In this document: positions 33,760 to 51,865 of the stretch, piece after piece | Position numbering within the stretch: position 1 is the stretch's first letter | How the letters are laid out: each line of letters begins with the position of its first letter | DNA from: Aphelenchoides besseyi | Lineage: Eukaryota; Nematoda; Chromadorea; Rhabditida; Aphelenchoididae | DNA length: 64,000 bases | Direction of reading: 5' to 3' | Assembly (NCBI GenBank): GCA_024699855.1 | Contig: JAMPIQ010000001.1 | Span: forward strand, 6,882,001 to 6,946,000 | The notes under the pieces: generated by a model | Databases searched by the model: none | Told to the model about the DNA's origin: nothing | The model's input: the letters and a program-made list of their open reading frames with translations, nothing else | Program-made: the position numbers and the translations under genes

Positions 33760-36700
33760 TCGGTTGTCTTCTCCCGTACAAAACAGTTACAATAAAATTG
33801 CTGACAAAGAAGTTTCGATTAGTGACCGGATCCTTAACAAATCCAATGGGATTTTCGCGGATTTCGAAGTGCGATTCTTTCGGTGTGAAAATCGTGCGCA
33901 ACATTTCGATCGGAGCTGCGCGTTCGAGAGTCATTTTGTCCGTTGATTCCAGTTCCTATTCGATCGATTCGACTGAAACTTTTCGTGTGAATTTCCGGTG
34001 CGAGCAAACAGTAAAAAATAACGTTTGTGTCTTAAACTTTCAAAAACAAGCGCTTCTTTCGCTCACGAGATTCCCGTGTGTCTGTTGTTCGGCAATCGAG
34101 TGGCCGTCATCCTGACTTCCGTGGAGCTTTCTGATCGATTGTCGTGCGTAATCGGTTGGATCGAAAAGCGTGGGGCCGACGATGATTTTCGAATTAAACC
34201 GCGTTCTGGAGCTCCCAAACTGATCCAGCTTCCAACTCGACGGGCTTAAAAACCCATTTCTCTTCGGCGCATCAAATTTCCGTCTTTCGAAAGTTTAGCA
34301 AAATGTTTTTTCGTGCCGTTGTGCTTTTTTCGCGAAAAAGATGAATCAGCGCCGAGTTCGGTCACCAACGAAGACGGAGATGGCGATCTCGTTTCGATTT
34401 TTCAGCGTTTTCGTTGGCCACTCGACGGTCGTTGCTCTGCGTTCCGTCGGCCAAAATGCGTCGATCGGATGACGCGCGAGCGGAATGCGAGCAAAAAATC
34501 AAGCGTCCCGTCGATGAAAGGGATCGTCGGGCGACGCTTTTTGCCGTCCGTCAAGGTCGTCGATTTGAAGGTCCGCAATCATCGGCGACGGATTGACACC
34601 GAATTTCAAACTTTCTCTCGACCGTTATGTTAATTATTTCGCTCTCCATTCCTCTTTCCAGAAGCTTTCAAGTAATAGCAATTGCGCTCAACGTCAGTCC
34701 CGAACATCTCGGACGCGAATTCCAATTTGTTCGCCTTTGGTCTTCTCGTTCGTTTGCTTTGGGAGTCGAGAAGCAGAGCCCGGGGCCGAAATTGTTTTTC
34801 GGTTTGCAAACGATTCTCATTAAGTTTGTTTTCGAAAGTCTTTTTAATCTTTTAATTGGAATCCAGACTTTCAGCTTCCGATGACCAGTGGGTTATGATT
34901 GTTGGAAGTTTGCCTGCGGTTTCTTTTTGCTCTAAAAGCCAATGAATGACCGGCACTTTTCGTCCCAAAATTTTACTTTCCGCGGCATGTTTCCCTTCAG
35001 TCACTTGCTCGTTTCTTTCTAATCCTACGACCCAAAATTGGCATTCAAGTCGAAAGTGAAATTCAAACGGTGGTCGTTGCTTTTCGCCAATTCTGTGTAC
35101 GTCCTGACTTTAATTGCAACCTTCTGGCTGCAATCGTGTGCAATTTCCATCGGATTGATTGTCAACTTGTGATCCTTCTCAATCAAATGGCCATTCGTTT
35201 ACACGCCCCAAAAACGAAAAACGGCTGATCGAAATGAGCTGTTAGGTTTGGCTCGTATTTCATTGACGATGAATGGGACCGCTCGTTAAATTTCGTATAA
35301 AAAACGGTGAAGTGGACTTCGTCCATCGCTCGTCCGCAAATCGATTCCCCCGTTCCGCCGGTCCCCTCCGGCGGTCAAAACCTTTGGACTCCTTGATGTC
35401 CTTTGCAACGGGACGGACAGCTGTGTTGGCAGTTGGCTTGTGAAGAGATTTCTCTTGTTCCTTTTTGCCGTTCAGCTCAACACTTCCAGTCAACTGCCGA
35501 TTTTTTGTCGCACGTGTCGTTTAGCTTCGGTTGTTGCGTGTTGCTATCCGAAGTATGTGACGAAAAGACTGAAGAATCTTTTTTATGAATTCAGACTCCC
35601 GTCTCACTTCGATCCCTCGAACGTACAAACCGACCGAATTGCGGTCCGTTTGAGCGTTTTGGCGGGCTTGTCCACAAAACTGACCGAACAAAAAGTCCCG
35701 CTGTTTTCATGATCGTCCCTGTAAAACTCCCTTGGGCAACGACCTCTAGTTTTTTTACAACTCACTCGGCTTATTCGACAAGCTGTTTGAGTTGACTGCC
35801 CATTTTGAGTTGGCAAACAGATTCCGCGAATAATCATTGTTTACAGCGAACTGATTGGCCTTCGAGGTCTTTAACGCTCCAAACACTCGAAACGTTTGTT
35901 GATTTTCGCGTTTTCGATCTTCGTGATATTTGCGTGCGATCACGTCAAACAAACGAACGTGAAGAGTCATGAGTGTGTATGGGGATGTCGATCGGTGCGA
36001 GGGAGAGATTTTCAAAAGACGAGCGATTTTCGCTGAAGACTAATGAGCCCAATGGGGAGGACCTGCGAGTTTCCGTTCCGTTTGTAGAGCACTTATCATT
36101 TTTTGCTTATTCACACCATTTACTTTGAAGACGGAACGCGTGACTTCGGCGAAGTAAACGACGTGAACGCCCGATTGACCGGAAAAAGCGGCATCGGATC
36201 GATACCGAGCGTTGTCGTGGACTCGAAGAGAAGAAGACCGAGCGCACTCTGCGTTTTCTTCCCCCAACTGCATGGAGGAGTTTGCCAATGCCCACTTTTT
36301 CAATTTTCTTTTCTTTTCGGCGCGCTTTTTCTACGTTTGGTGTTTTCAGGACCACAATCGAGAAGCGAACTTATTACGACCAAAACGCGTCAAAAACCCG
36401 AGGAATTCGACGCGGTCATTAGGTTGAAAATGGTCTTTGAATGCGCGGCAGATGCGAAGACGGAAAGACGATCGGTTCTCCTTTTCGATGGTTTTCGAAT
36501 CACATGTCGCGTCTTTTAGCGATCCGTTTTCTGGAATTCGCACAAAAATTTCGGACGGATGTTAAGATCGCAATGTCGAACGTTTCGTTGTTGTGAGTTC
36601 TTCGATTATTTCTATGGACGTCCGCGAATTGTTTTGCGTGGTCCGATTTTTCAGTGCGAGTTGTCGACAGAATTGACGGTCGTCTTTCGCGCAGTTCCAC

Positions 36701-37240
36701 TCTCTACCTTCGTAATCGTTTGCACTGTGGTCAATCTCACCCAATTTGCTCGGCGTCTTTCTGCGCACGTTTTTTTTCCACTGTGCCGCCGATGAAATTC
36801 GAGACCGACGACTCCGCTCGCCATTTCGTGTGACTGAACGGTCATTGCGCGTACCGAGCGTTGATAAGACGCAAAAAAGCGAACGCGTCTGTGTTTTGCT
36901 TCCCGTTCAATTACTCATCAGTTTGCTATGATTCACTTCAGCTGACTACTCACTTTCTCCTCCTTCTAATTTCGATCATTGCTGAAGCATAATAGCGACC
37001 TTAGGTTCATCTCGGGAATTGTTCTTATTCGTGCATAACTTTTCGTTTTGAGCTAAATGTCATTATGAAATGACGTTATTTGTTTTAGGCCTCGTTGTTC
37101 TTCCGCCCAAAGCCTAACTGTTGAAGAAGGGCGGCCATTTTGTTTACGGATTTGTGTGTAGAGACCGGTGTATAGTATGCGGTTAATTTACGGTTCTTCT
37201 TCACATTCACTGCCCGACTAAACGTCTCAACTTGCCAAAA
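33760..37240. other. 3.5 kb without a supported gene, upstream of the kinase
   Basis: Dense unsupported ORFs occur on both strands, with no recognisable domain and no consistent spliced model. The part next to 37241 is presumably the promoter and 5' leader of the kinase gene. Confidence 0.4.
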
Positions 37241-42320
<5,080 letters not shown>

Positions 42321-42613
42321 TTTATAATATTTGTTTTGCCAATTAACGTTTCTTATCGGCCTGTACTGTTTTCTTTTGGTCCTGCCATTTTGTATTCTAA
42401 CGCTTTCTGATCATTGCTCCTAATATTTCGCCCCTTTTGCCATTTCTTTTGCTCACGCTTGTACGATTTTGCCGCAGGATTAGCGGACGTAAATAAACAT
42501 TGTAATATTTAACTCAAACTCAAATGAACTGGACTTCGAGCCTACGATTCTGCAGAAGCAAGTGGCTCTCAGAGACAAAGATCGAATCCTTGAAGATCAT
42601 CCGAAGTCAATTT

Positions 42614-42904
42614 CTAGTATCCGAAGGACGTTAAGTTGGTGTCGTTGTGGTACTTGCCCTTGAATTGGAAAGGACATTCGAGTATCTCGAAAAATTTGCA
42701 TTTTTTGGTCTTTACATTTCTGGGTTGCATTGGTGGGTCATCAATAACGAGTTGATTGCACGTGAGCGGTTCGATCTGGTGTACGACGATTGTTCCGACT
42801 TCACAGTTCCATTCGATCTTCACAATGGACACAAAAAGCGAGAATAGCAGCCAGTATACTGAGGTCAACAGGTAGCTGATTGCGAGTTTTGTTTCTACGC
42901 TCAT
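42614..42904 (-). CDS. Possible small membrane or secreted protein
   Basis: A single open frame of 96 codons starts at ATG 42904 (MSVETKLAISYLLTSVYWLL) with a hydrophobic helix (FSLFVSIVKI). A short domain with four spaced cysteines follows (WNCEV, LTCNQL, KKCKF, LECPFQF), ending NLTSFGY with TAG. The start could be 45 nt upstream. No family is recognised and no spliced neighbours were found. Composition is protein-like, but an open frame this long can arise by chance in this region. It is antisense, downstream of the kinase gene. Confidence 0.4.
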   Translation of the reverse strand: MSVETKLAISYLLTSVYWLLFSLFVSIVKIEWNCEVGTIVVHQIEPLTCNQLVIDDPPMQPRNVKTKKCKFFEILECPFQFKGKYHNDTNLTSFGY

Positions 42905-43167
42905 TTTTAGCGCTTTTTTGTCTGGAAGCAATTTTATTCCGGGAAGCACCGATGTGGTCGAACGTGCTTCCGTTTCCTACGTCAATTTGCAATATCAAAC
43001 CACTTCAGCAGGATATTTTCAATACACGTACACGGTGAAATGGACGTCAAACGACATATTTAACAGTGCGAACCGTCTTTGATTGCCAGGTTTTTTCGTG
43101 TGATCTTTTGATCTGGGAAGAAGTGAAAATAAACTCCATGGCAACAAGTTTAAATGTTTATTTCTGA

Positions 43168-46100
43168 TTAAACGGCCGTTTGACCGGTTTCTTCCGAATC
43201 CGTGTTGATTCGTGAGTGATTCTCTTTGTCCGAGTTCTCGTCATCTTCCACTGTCAATCCGATCGAATGCACTGGGTCCGGTGGAGTCAAAGTCTGATCT
43301 TCGATACTTGAATCCAGCGGAAGTTTTATGGGAATTTGAGTTTTTGTGTTTTCGACCGGCGGCAAACTCTCAATTTCCGATTTGATTGGTAGAACGTCCA
43401 CGTTCTCGTTCAGCCAATAGGTGTTGACATCGCCTTAAAACAGAATGTGCAAGCTGCCAATCGATACTAGTAACCTTTTCCTTTGACTCTAACGATTCCT
43501 CTTTTCATCAGTTTGTATCGGGCAATAGGCATCAACAACATTGCTGTCGGTTCGCTCATTTGGATTTGATTGGGCGGACAGTTACTTTGCATTCGAGAAG
43601 CGAAATTGACCTAAATATTGGTAGTGCTCTTATAACCAATGAAATTACTGTATCGCCAAAAAGACCTAAAAAAGGAAATGTTTTATTATAAACAAAATAC
43701 ACTCACAAAATCGAGGAGCTCGAGCACCAACAATTCCAGCGGCAATCGGTCCACAATGATATCCAATTCGAACCTGAACTTTCCAGTCAGGAATGTGATC
43801 TACTTTGTACCTGAAAAGGATGTTCTATTTCAATTGTTTGTTTTCTCTAACCCTTCACAAACGTCACGCAACTGAAGTGCAATTTCGGAGATTTCAAACA
43901 CGTGTCGATTATCGTTTTCCTGCGGAACTCCGGATGCTACCATATACGTCTAAAAAGAGATTTACGGTTGGATTTCAATTTGTTGTTTACCTCCCCGGTT
44001 GTTTCAACTTTATACGCATCATGTTGGCTGATGACTTCATCAAAGCGAGTAAACACATCATTCAAAAAGCGAATCACGTTGTGTGGGGCGGTTTGGCCAA
44101 GAAAACGACCGAAGTCAACGAGTTGACAAAAAAGTACAGTGGCAGCTGGAAATTTGACATTTGTATGAAAAGAATGACCTCTTACCGTCGTAGCTACGAG
44201 GTTCTACTGATTCTCCGGTCATTAACTTTTCAGCAATCAATCTTAAAAACAAACTTATTATACGATACGCATTGCAATGAGAATACCCAGGCAGTAGTTG
44301 TCTCAACAGACGGGCATTCATTTGTTTTTGGGTTTCAAATTCGGCTGTTCGTTCCGCTACAACTCGTTCCAAATGTTGAGCATAAGAGAAGTTCATTCGA
44401 ATCATTTGATCAATCAGATTCCCTTTTCTGAACTTTTCTCTTTTAATCATACATTTTGATTAACTTACGAAGATTCGAAAGTTGATGAGATCACTTGATT
44501 GAGAATTCGAAGTTTCGGCCGACTTTCTGGAGTTCTCGACCATGCTTGTTCCATGATATCAATGAGCTAAACAACGTTTGAACAAGCTAATTATTAGAAA
44601 TTGCTAACTGGTTTTTCTTCAGGTAGTGCGTCAGTAACATCCGGCTTTATGCCCTTGTTTTTGACCTCTTCAATCACTTCTACAACAAACCTGACGTTAT
44701 TGTTTGCTAAAATCAATGTTCACCTTTTGCTGTCAGATTGTTCGATTCAAATGGTGGACGACGGAAAAGAATCTCGAAAATGATCATACCTGAATGTGCA
44801 AATTAGAAAGCGATGTATATCTCGGGTATACCAAAACTGTAAATATCTCCTTGTCGACTGCCTCTTGGAAACATACGACCATAAGCAATGTCAACTAGAT
44901 TTTCAGGTGCAACTGTGAAATAAGAGTTGAAAGATATGATTTCTAAAAGAAGATGATAAAATCTTGGTTTGTTGGCTTTACCCATTAGTTTCAGTTGTTC
45001 GCGTTCGATTGCCGCATTCATCAGATTTACGATTCCGAAGTTTGTCAGCTTCAAGACCCAATTTGCATCGATCAAACAGTTTTGAGAACTCAAAAGGCCG
45101 TGGAAACCAACAGGCGATTTGTGCAGATATTGAAGACCCTGAAGATACAGTGTTTGTTTTACTCTCAAAAAGTGTTTACGGTGATTATATCTCGCAGAAA
45201 CGCCGATTTGAAAGTGCTATCCATCGTGAAGTCTTGATCGGTAATGAAATTCTGGAATTATTTGATTTTTTGGTATGTTCATTGACGTACTTCCAAAGAT
45301 GCTCGTTCAACGAGGCTGTGGAGAATGTAAAATCGATCGCCTTCGTTGTAACTGAGACCAAGAAATGTTGTTAGATTGTCGTGATTTATGCGCTTCAATT
45401 CGGAAATGTATTTCAGTTCTGGTTTTAACCATCGTATCTTTCTCAACTGTTTCAGCACAACAAACTCGGCTTTTGAAGTGCCAATTAGTGCGTAGGCTTG
45501 GATGGCACGTCGCTTCGATACCAAAGTGCTTGCTTTACTCTCTTCACCTGATGGCATCATTGATTTGGATTTTGACTAAACTACCGAGTTCTATAAGCAA
45601 TTTCTAGCAACAGACCTGTTTGTTTTCGATGACTTTCAATTGATTTTTCTGGATTTTCCAATGCAAACGAAAACGATCTAATCGCTGTCTAAAGAGTGCT
45701 TTTATAAGTACTCACAACCGAGGATGTTCTCACTGTCTTCGATAGAAATATGCTCCGCCAACAAGTAAAACAACGAGCAAAGTAGCAGCGGTTCCCGCAA
45801 CAATTGGAACGTAACTCGTACAATTTCCTTCGTAGTAACACGGAGTGATCGGTTGCTTTAGATTTTCTTCCCAAACTTTAAACTCTTGAGGATCCAAAAC
45901 AACCGCCGAACAGCCCTGGTTTGTGCAAGTTGTTGGAACTGAACGAGCAACAACAATTGTGCTCAAATTGTTTTGAACTATGCGTTGGAACAGAAAACCG
46001 TAAACGATATTTGCACCACCGTCCAACGTCACAGTTCCAAGTTTTCCTTCAAAACTTTTCGATTTCAACGCGTTCGTGAAGCTTTTGCCATTTGGCGGTG

Positions 46101-47298
46101 TAGTCAAAGTAGATCCATAGCAAAAACCGTAACATGCATTGTAGACGGATAGGTAGTTTGCGTAGAGCAGCTAAACTCAAGCATTGCATTGCTTCGTAAA
46201 CTTAATTTTACGTTTTTAAACGGATCATCCGAAACCCACTGGGTGATGAGTTGAGATCTTGCATTTTGGTTCTCGTACGCGGGAGTCAACTGAATGAAAT
46301 TAACGAGTGTTGTCGAGTACTTTCAAAGTGCTTACAACGACGAGATTCGAACGTTGGAATTTAGAAAGCAACGAAATCGGACAAACAGTAATCGTGTCGA
46401 GGCACAAAAGAAGAATCAAGTATCCGTTGCTGCCCATACTGTCGACATCCAGAGTGTTTAAAATTGAATTCAGATCGCGAAATTCAGCATCAATAGCAAC
46501 AACTAAACAAATTCATTGAACTAATATCAATTACTTGGTAGCTAACGTTTCACTCGAGTTCGAATGCGATTAACTGATTCTTTCACGTTGATCCACTTGT
46601 CTTCGTTGATTTCAACAAAGTCTTGAATGTTAACGCCTGCACTGATCAGGTATGTTTGTACTCCCATAGAGAGAGGATAATCTTCAACGTCATCAACAGG
46701 ACTTGCAATCACAATCTAAAGACTCACAGCTCGTTGGATTTGTAACTCACATCATTCAATTCCAGTGTTTTCATAAACTGTTTAACGGCTTGACCCATTG
46801 TAACAGCTGATATTTCCGATATCTAAAACGCTAATAAACGTTTCTATGTTAGTTATTCTACCTGTGTGACCGTTGGATAGAGATTTCGATTATTGAGGGA
46901 TGCGGTTGTTCCAATCCGACTGATAACCGGCAGATTCCAGAAATAAGCTAAACGCGCAATTTCCAAACTTTCTGCATTACAACGGCCGGAAATCACGCCT
47001 TGAATTGACTCTCGAAAGAACATGTTGGCGACGTTGACCGTCCCGATTGCTGCTTGACCGTCTAAGCAGCCGGTTCGATTTAAAAGTCTGAAGCAAGAGT
47101 GTAATCGAAGGTAATTTGGAAGAACACTTACTCAACACTACTATCACATTGTTGCGCTGCTTTTGCGTCGTTAATTGCATGTTGACATATTGAAATTAAC
47201 TTGGGTTCTGATTCGATTAAACCCAATTTGATTGACAAACATGGCGACAGAAAACAAAAGATGGAAATAAGCCCAAACATGTAGAACTCGTGGGTCAT
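43168..47298 (-). CDS. gcy: Receptor-type guanylyl cyclase with altered metal-binding residues
   Basis: The N-terminus has a signal peptide (MTHEFYMFGLISIFCFLSPC) and an ANF-receptor-like ectodomain (IKLGLIESEPKLISICQHAI). A transmembrane helix follows (VPIVAGTAATLLVVLLVGGA). A kinase-homology domain comes next (LKRINHDNLTTFLGLS, LQYLHKSPVGFHGLLSSQNC, WVLKLTNFG). The dimerisation coil is NLIDQMIRMNFSYAQHLERV with ERTAEFETQKQMNARLLRQL. In the cyclase domain the usual FSDIVGFT is FCQLVDFG and the usual GDAYM is GETYM, so both metal-binding Asp residues are replaced (Gln and Glu). KVET, FCLFGDTVN and FASRM, which bind guanine and triphosphate, are kept. It ends with an acidic tail and TAA at 43168-43170. 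Roughly 20 small exons. Either a pseudoenzyme or a strongly changed catalyst. Confidence 0.88.
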
Positions 47299-47634
47299 CT
47301 TCTTGTGGAAATAATTACGAGCAAAACAGAAGGACGACTTCAAACCCCCCATTCGACAGTCATTAACTTCGGCCCCAGTGGCAGGTAATCCCATTGATTA
47401 CCGCTTCACTCTCGGGCCTTCTTCTCATTTCACTTATTTGTATTCACAGCAGCGGCCAATTTCTCTTTCAAAACCACAAATTTCGTTTCGTACACGTCTC
47501 AAAGTGAACGAATAGATTCATGATAGCTGCCGTCAAAATGCGTAGCAAACTCGTTTTATGCATAATGGAATGTACAAAATAGAATATAATGAAATAGACT
47601 GGTGGATGTGTTGAACCGTATCTTTTGCTGGTAA

Positions 47635-49717
47635 TTACTCGAAAATCGGACGATCGACTTTGTTGTTCAGTGAATCGGATTTTTGGAACGAGAGTCGAGC
47701 ATTTCCATTCGGAGACAAACGATGCGAACTATCCGTTTGCGACGAGTGCATCGAATTCGAGTCGAACGGTTCGGGAGTTGTTGGACCTAATGGTTTGGAA
47801 CACTAAATACACTAGTGAGCTTATTGTACAAGCAGTTGTAAACGTACCGAGTTGTCAGATGAATCAACAGTAGAAATCGATTCCTGGCGCCTTAGGCTTT
47901 TCTTGCGAGTTGACATTCTTTGCAATCGAAGAGATGCGTAATAGCCATCACGTATCGAGCTGAACATCAACGAGACCAATTGAGACCACGCAGTTACTGT
48001 ATCCGTTGGCTAAAATGAAAATGTCCATTTGTTGTTCGAGACTTTTAGCTTACTGGATGAGTTGCCATGTCAAGTATCACACATTCGACGATGATTGCAT
48101 CTGCTACGGAGACCCAGAAATCGGGTTTAAAGCCAAACGATTTCAACGGAACGTGTTCTTCTCCGTATTTTCGACTTAGCCGTTGAATTGTGTCAACGTT
48201 TTCAATCTAAAAAATGTTCGTTTAGTCGTTTCATTTGTGACGCTTTGAAAGGTCAAACATCGACTGTTGACGTAAAAAATTGAGCAGTTGAGCGGAAAAT
48301 CATTGCTCGTTCAAAACACACACATGACTGTGACCAGAAACTTACGTTGGTAACAATTTCATCGACGAAGTTCTGCAGATTGTTAGTAATCAAGGGCCAG
48401 CGATCTTTTCCAACTTTCGTAATAAACGCTTGAAAGTCGAGTCGTTTCTCGAATACGCGCGACAACACACGATTTCCGAGATCATTGTGCGGATTCTCGA
48501 AACACGATCGACAGATTTCACGAGCTGTCGGAAGAATCGGATGAGTGGGATCGGAACGTCGCACCGACTTCTGACGACTCAAGGCTGAAGGTGCCGAAGT
48601 CGAAGGTTGAGCGAATCGAGACATCGTGAAGATTGCGCTGACGCTAAAAACCCAAAAATGAACTACGGTACGTATTTGTTTTGCATTCTGTAAGAATGAC
48701 ATTTGAAGATAAGGCAGAATAAGAGCTGTGACTTCTGTTTGTCAGAAAGAATTTTGAGTAATGTGTTCACTGATGTGTGCATTCGAATTATAACTGTGAG
48801 CAAATTGATTTGACTTTTGACCCATAATGAAAAAGAGTTCGGTTGAACGGTTTGACATTTAAAGAATTGACCCAATTCTGCAGATCCCCAAATAAGCTTC
48901 TTTATTCTTCGATTGACGTCACGAATCAGCGGTTAATTCAAAAGGAGCCCACTGCACAAGCTCATTAGTTGCAAAAACAATCGTAAATCGGAAGTCAGTT
49001 GTTCTTGTCGACGCGAATTGATCGGAACATTAATCACCGAATCGAAATGACAAAAATCTACGTCAAACCGAAGAAACCAAATTGCTTTGGCTGTTTATAT
49101 AATCGACTTTTGCTCCATTTTTGACATGAACACTTGAAACCAACGGTCTCAAGAGACACGAGAACGGAAGCGCAATTTGAGCCATTTGGTTGGCGATGAC
49201 GACAATGAAAATTTAGTCCCGGAATCGTCTCAACAGTCGGTTGACGTTTATATTCAGCATTGTTTTCTAATGACAACTCACTCGTTTTCCACTCCGTCAA
49301 TTGTTGGCGAAATGCCGTTGGGAGAAAGCCGTTTCGTGGATCCGTTATAAGTTAAGAGTGCAGAAGCTGACGCGTTGATTGAAAGCTGTCGGTTGCCATT
49401 GCGTAGCTCGTACATTGACTGGGATCTAAATTAGTGAAACTAAAGATTATATGCAGAGAGCGAACAAACTTGTGAACATCGCCGTCGATTGGAGATGGTG
49501 ACAAACTACCGCTGTTGGCCGAGTTGTCGCCTATCGACGGTTGACTGCTCAACGTCTGTTTAACTTGAACCTTTGGAGGTGGTGGTTTGGCGGCAAGACG
49601 AACAGATTTCGTCGATCGACGTCGAAGTGATCCGTTCGCCGAGCCATTAGCCGATCCGTGAGTATTCTTCGGAGTTCGCGGCGTTGAAGACGCCGAAGCA
49701 GACGAGGAATTTCCCAT
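47635..49717 (-). CDS. glb: N-myristoylated nematode-type globin
   Basis: Exon 1 starts MGNSSSASASSTPRTPKNTH, a strong N-myristoylation signal, and continues Ser/Arg/Pro-rich. Exon 2 ends VENE at GAGTGAGTT. A 638-nt intron (48644-49281) joins in frame to DVSAIFTMSRFAQPSTSAPS. The globin fold follows: REICRSCFENPHNDLGNRVL, LDFQAFITKVGKDRWPLITN, then IQRLSRKYGEEHVPLKSFGF with the likely proximal His in EEHVPL. KPDFWVSVADAIIVECVILD and TAWSQLVSLMFSSIRDGYYA come next. A Ser-rich, basic tail ends VDRPIFE with TAA at 47635-47637. Nematode globins with an N-terminal extension and lipid anchor are thought to act in signalling or redox at membranes. The long intron may hide an alternative start at MSRFAQ (48624). 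Confidence 0.85.
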
Positions 49718-51442
49718 TTGCTACTAAATTAAATTCATGATAAAGCACTTATCGACAAACATTCACGTTCTTTTATACTCGACAGTAACCCGGAAGCGGT
49801 TTTGCACAATAGAAACAAACACGAGTGTTCTATACAATCACGTAGCAAGTGCCTGTTGACCTGAGGCCATTTGGTAAATTTTAATTTTGATCCCTCGGGG
49901 TCCCCTGAGGTTATTATGGCGAGCAACTTCGGAGACAAACAGCCATAAACGTATAATCTCTGATTAAAGCAAATAGCCTTAGAAAGACGTGATTGAGTGA
50001 TGTCTTGGAATGTTGGGAAATAGACAAACCACAGAGTTTTCACTCGATGGTCGTCGACAAGACGTGACGTAGAAATCGGAGTGCGGAAGAGACGCGTTTA
50101 AGCGGCTGGTTGTTGGAGTGTCGTTTGGTAGGGCAAGAGTGGTGAAATTTCAGCGATGTTTGTGATGTCACAACAGCACAATACTGCATACTAGTCAATT
50201 TCCAAATTGCTCGCTCGACTACGTGACCGAATGTGTCAAGAACATCAAATTTGTTTTTATATTCACAGCGAAGTGGCCATTTCGGTTTGGTCGATTAGCG
50301 TTGACTGCTCGTCGAATTTAACGCGTCGATGAAGCAACGAAAGTTTTGGGTAAATGTCGGATGGGTTTCGATTTGCACTATCGAATGACGGAGAAATCAA
50401 CACAAACGGCGGTCGCAGCAAAACACCGCCTATTGACGTGTATATGGGACCGACTACGAAATTTGTTGACCAAAATAGCAGATGAACAGAAAGTCGACGG
50501 GATTAATCCGTGACATTAAGGTCTGCATTTTCGCTTTACGGCAACTGACACGCGAACTCTCGAACTTAAACGGAAACTCGATGGAAATCGAACACCATGT
50601 TGTTACCCATCCGTTTCAAGTTCTTTGTTCTAATTGTACGGGCACATGCTCGTTGATTTAAAGATGCTGTGGACGTAAAACAGCAAATTAAAGAAAAAAG
50701 GACACAGTGAAGAAAGAAAATGGCAAAGCGGATAATCGGCCACCCGAGTTTGCGGATAAAAAACATCAGGTCCAATGCACGTAAACGGTTGGACAATCCG
50801 CTTGGATATCGCGGTCCTGTTTAATCTCTCGGTCTGCCAAATCCGCTTATTTTGGAGACGCGCGAACGTCAAACGCAAATTAGCGACATTAACGGAAAGG
50901 ACATTTAGAGAACAAGGAAGCAGTTTTGGCTAACTGTTACGGTATGTAAAATGATAAGTTGTAGGAGACAGACGACAATGCTATTCCCTCTTCTGTGTCT
51001 CGATAAACAGATGCGTCTACGGACGGCGTTGAAATCGGTGCCAAAACGCGTAAAACGACGACCATGAACTTGACGTAAAAATGGACGGAATGTGAGGACG
51101 AGAATTCAAAAGACGAGTTAATTTCCTACCCAAACATCCAAATCCGCAGGCCCGAACGCACAAATGAAAAAACTTGCGACTTCTTTTCTTAGCCATCTTA
51201 TGAACAGAAGAGACAATCGAGTGAACACAAACACATGTAACAAAAAGCTCAAATGAAGCCCGTGCAAACCTCCCTTCTTTGATATTCTAATTGATAGAAA
51301 CAAAGGAGCCAACCAACTTCAATGTTCTCGTTCTTTCCGCGAGTTCAAGCGTTTCAGTTCACAGGTCGAAGTTTATGAAATACGAACCTGCAAGTCAATA
51401 AACAAGAAATGGTCTGTCTAAGCATCTGATGTCAATGAGAAG
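49718..51442. other. 1.7 kb without a supported gene
   Basis: Unsupported ORFs only. A strong small hairpin, CCTCGGGG followed by CCCCTGAGG, sits near 49893-49910. The first few hundred bases upstream of 49717 are presumably the globin promoter. Confidence 0.35.
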
Positions 51443-51865
51443 ATGCAGCTCATTCAAAAGTTACGTGAAATGGTTGTTACAAATCCAATCAAAATAAGTA
51501 TAGCAATACTCTTTATTGCGATTGATTTTACGGTAAGTGGTCAAGAACTTCGGAGTTAGTGGATAATGAAATTCGTAAAAAATGTTTGGAATTCACTAAT
51601 CTGTAAACTAAATTTATCCGCGATTAGGAAACTGATTAGTGCAAAGCGAATTCGAACACTCAAGATCTTGGCATCAATTCATTCGGTGAGACTTTCGAGT
51701 ACCGGAAATGATAAAAATCGGAGCGAACAGCCGTTCTTCTTCGAACGTTCTGCAATCGAAAGTCAGGCGTTTTGCTCGTTAAAGAAACTCGGTATAAAAA
51801 TTGAGGGGGTCAAAAGAATAGTCAAGTGGTTTCGAAGTGACAATCCTCGTAGGAATTTTGATTGA
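51443..51865 (+). CDS. Possible small single-pass membrane protein with a 27-nt intron
   Basis: ATG 51443 opens MQLIQKLREMVVTNPIKISI, continuing to AILFIAIDFT at a GTAAGT donor (51533). Removing 51533-51559 (27 nt, ending GGAGTTAG) keeps frame and joins WIMKFVKNVWNSLICKLNLS. This continues in a basic protein of about 130 residues (KRIRTLKILASIHS, KRIVKWFRSDNPRRNFD), with TGA at 51863-51865. Unspliced, the frame stops inside the intron. A hydrophobic helix spans the junction. No family recognised; supported only by the open frame and the intron, whose size matches two other 27-28-nt introns here. Confidence 0.4.

Noticed and set aside
33760..37240. Dense ORFs, some with signal-peptide-like starts (for example near 35440)
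   Set aside because: No consistent spliced model and no recognisable family on either strand.
49893..49910. GC-rich hairpin as an RNA gene
   Set aside because: Only about eight base pairs, no tRNA or snRNA signals and no flanking structure.
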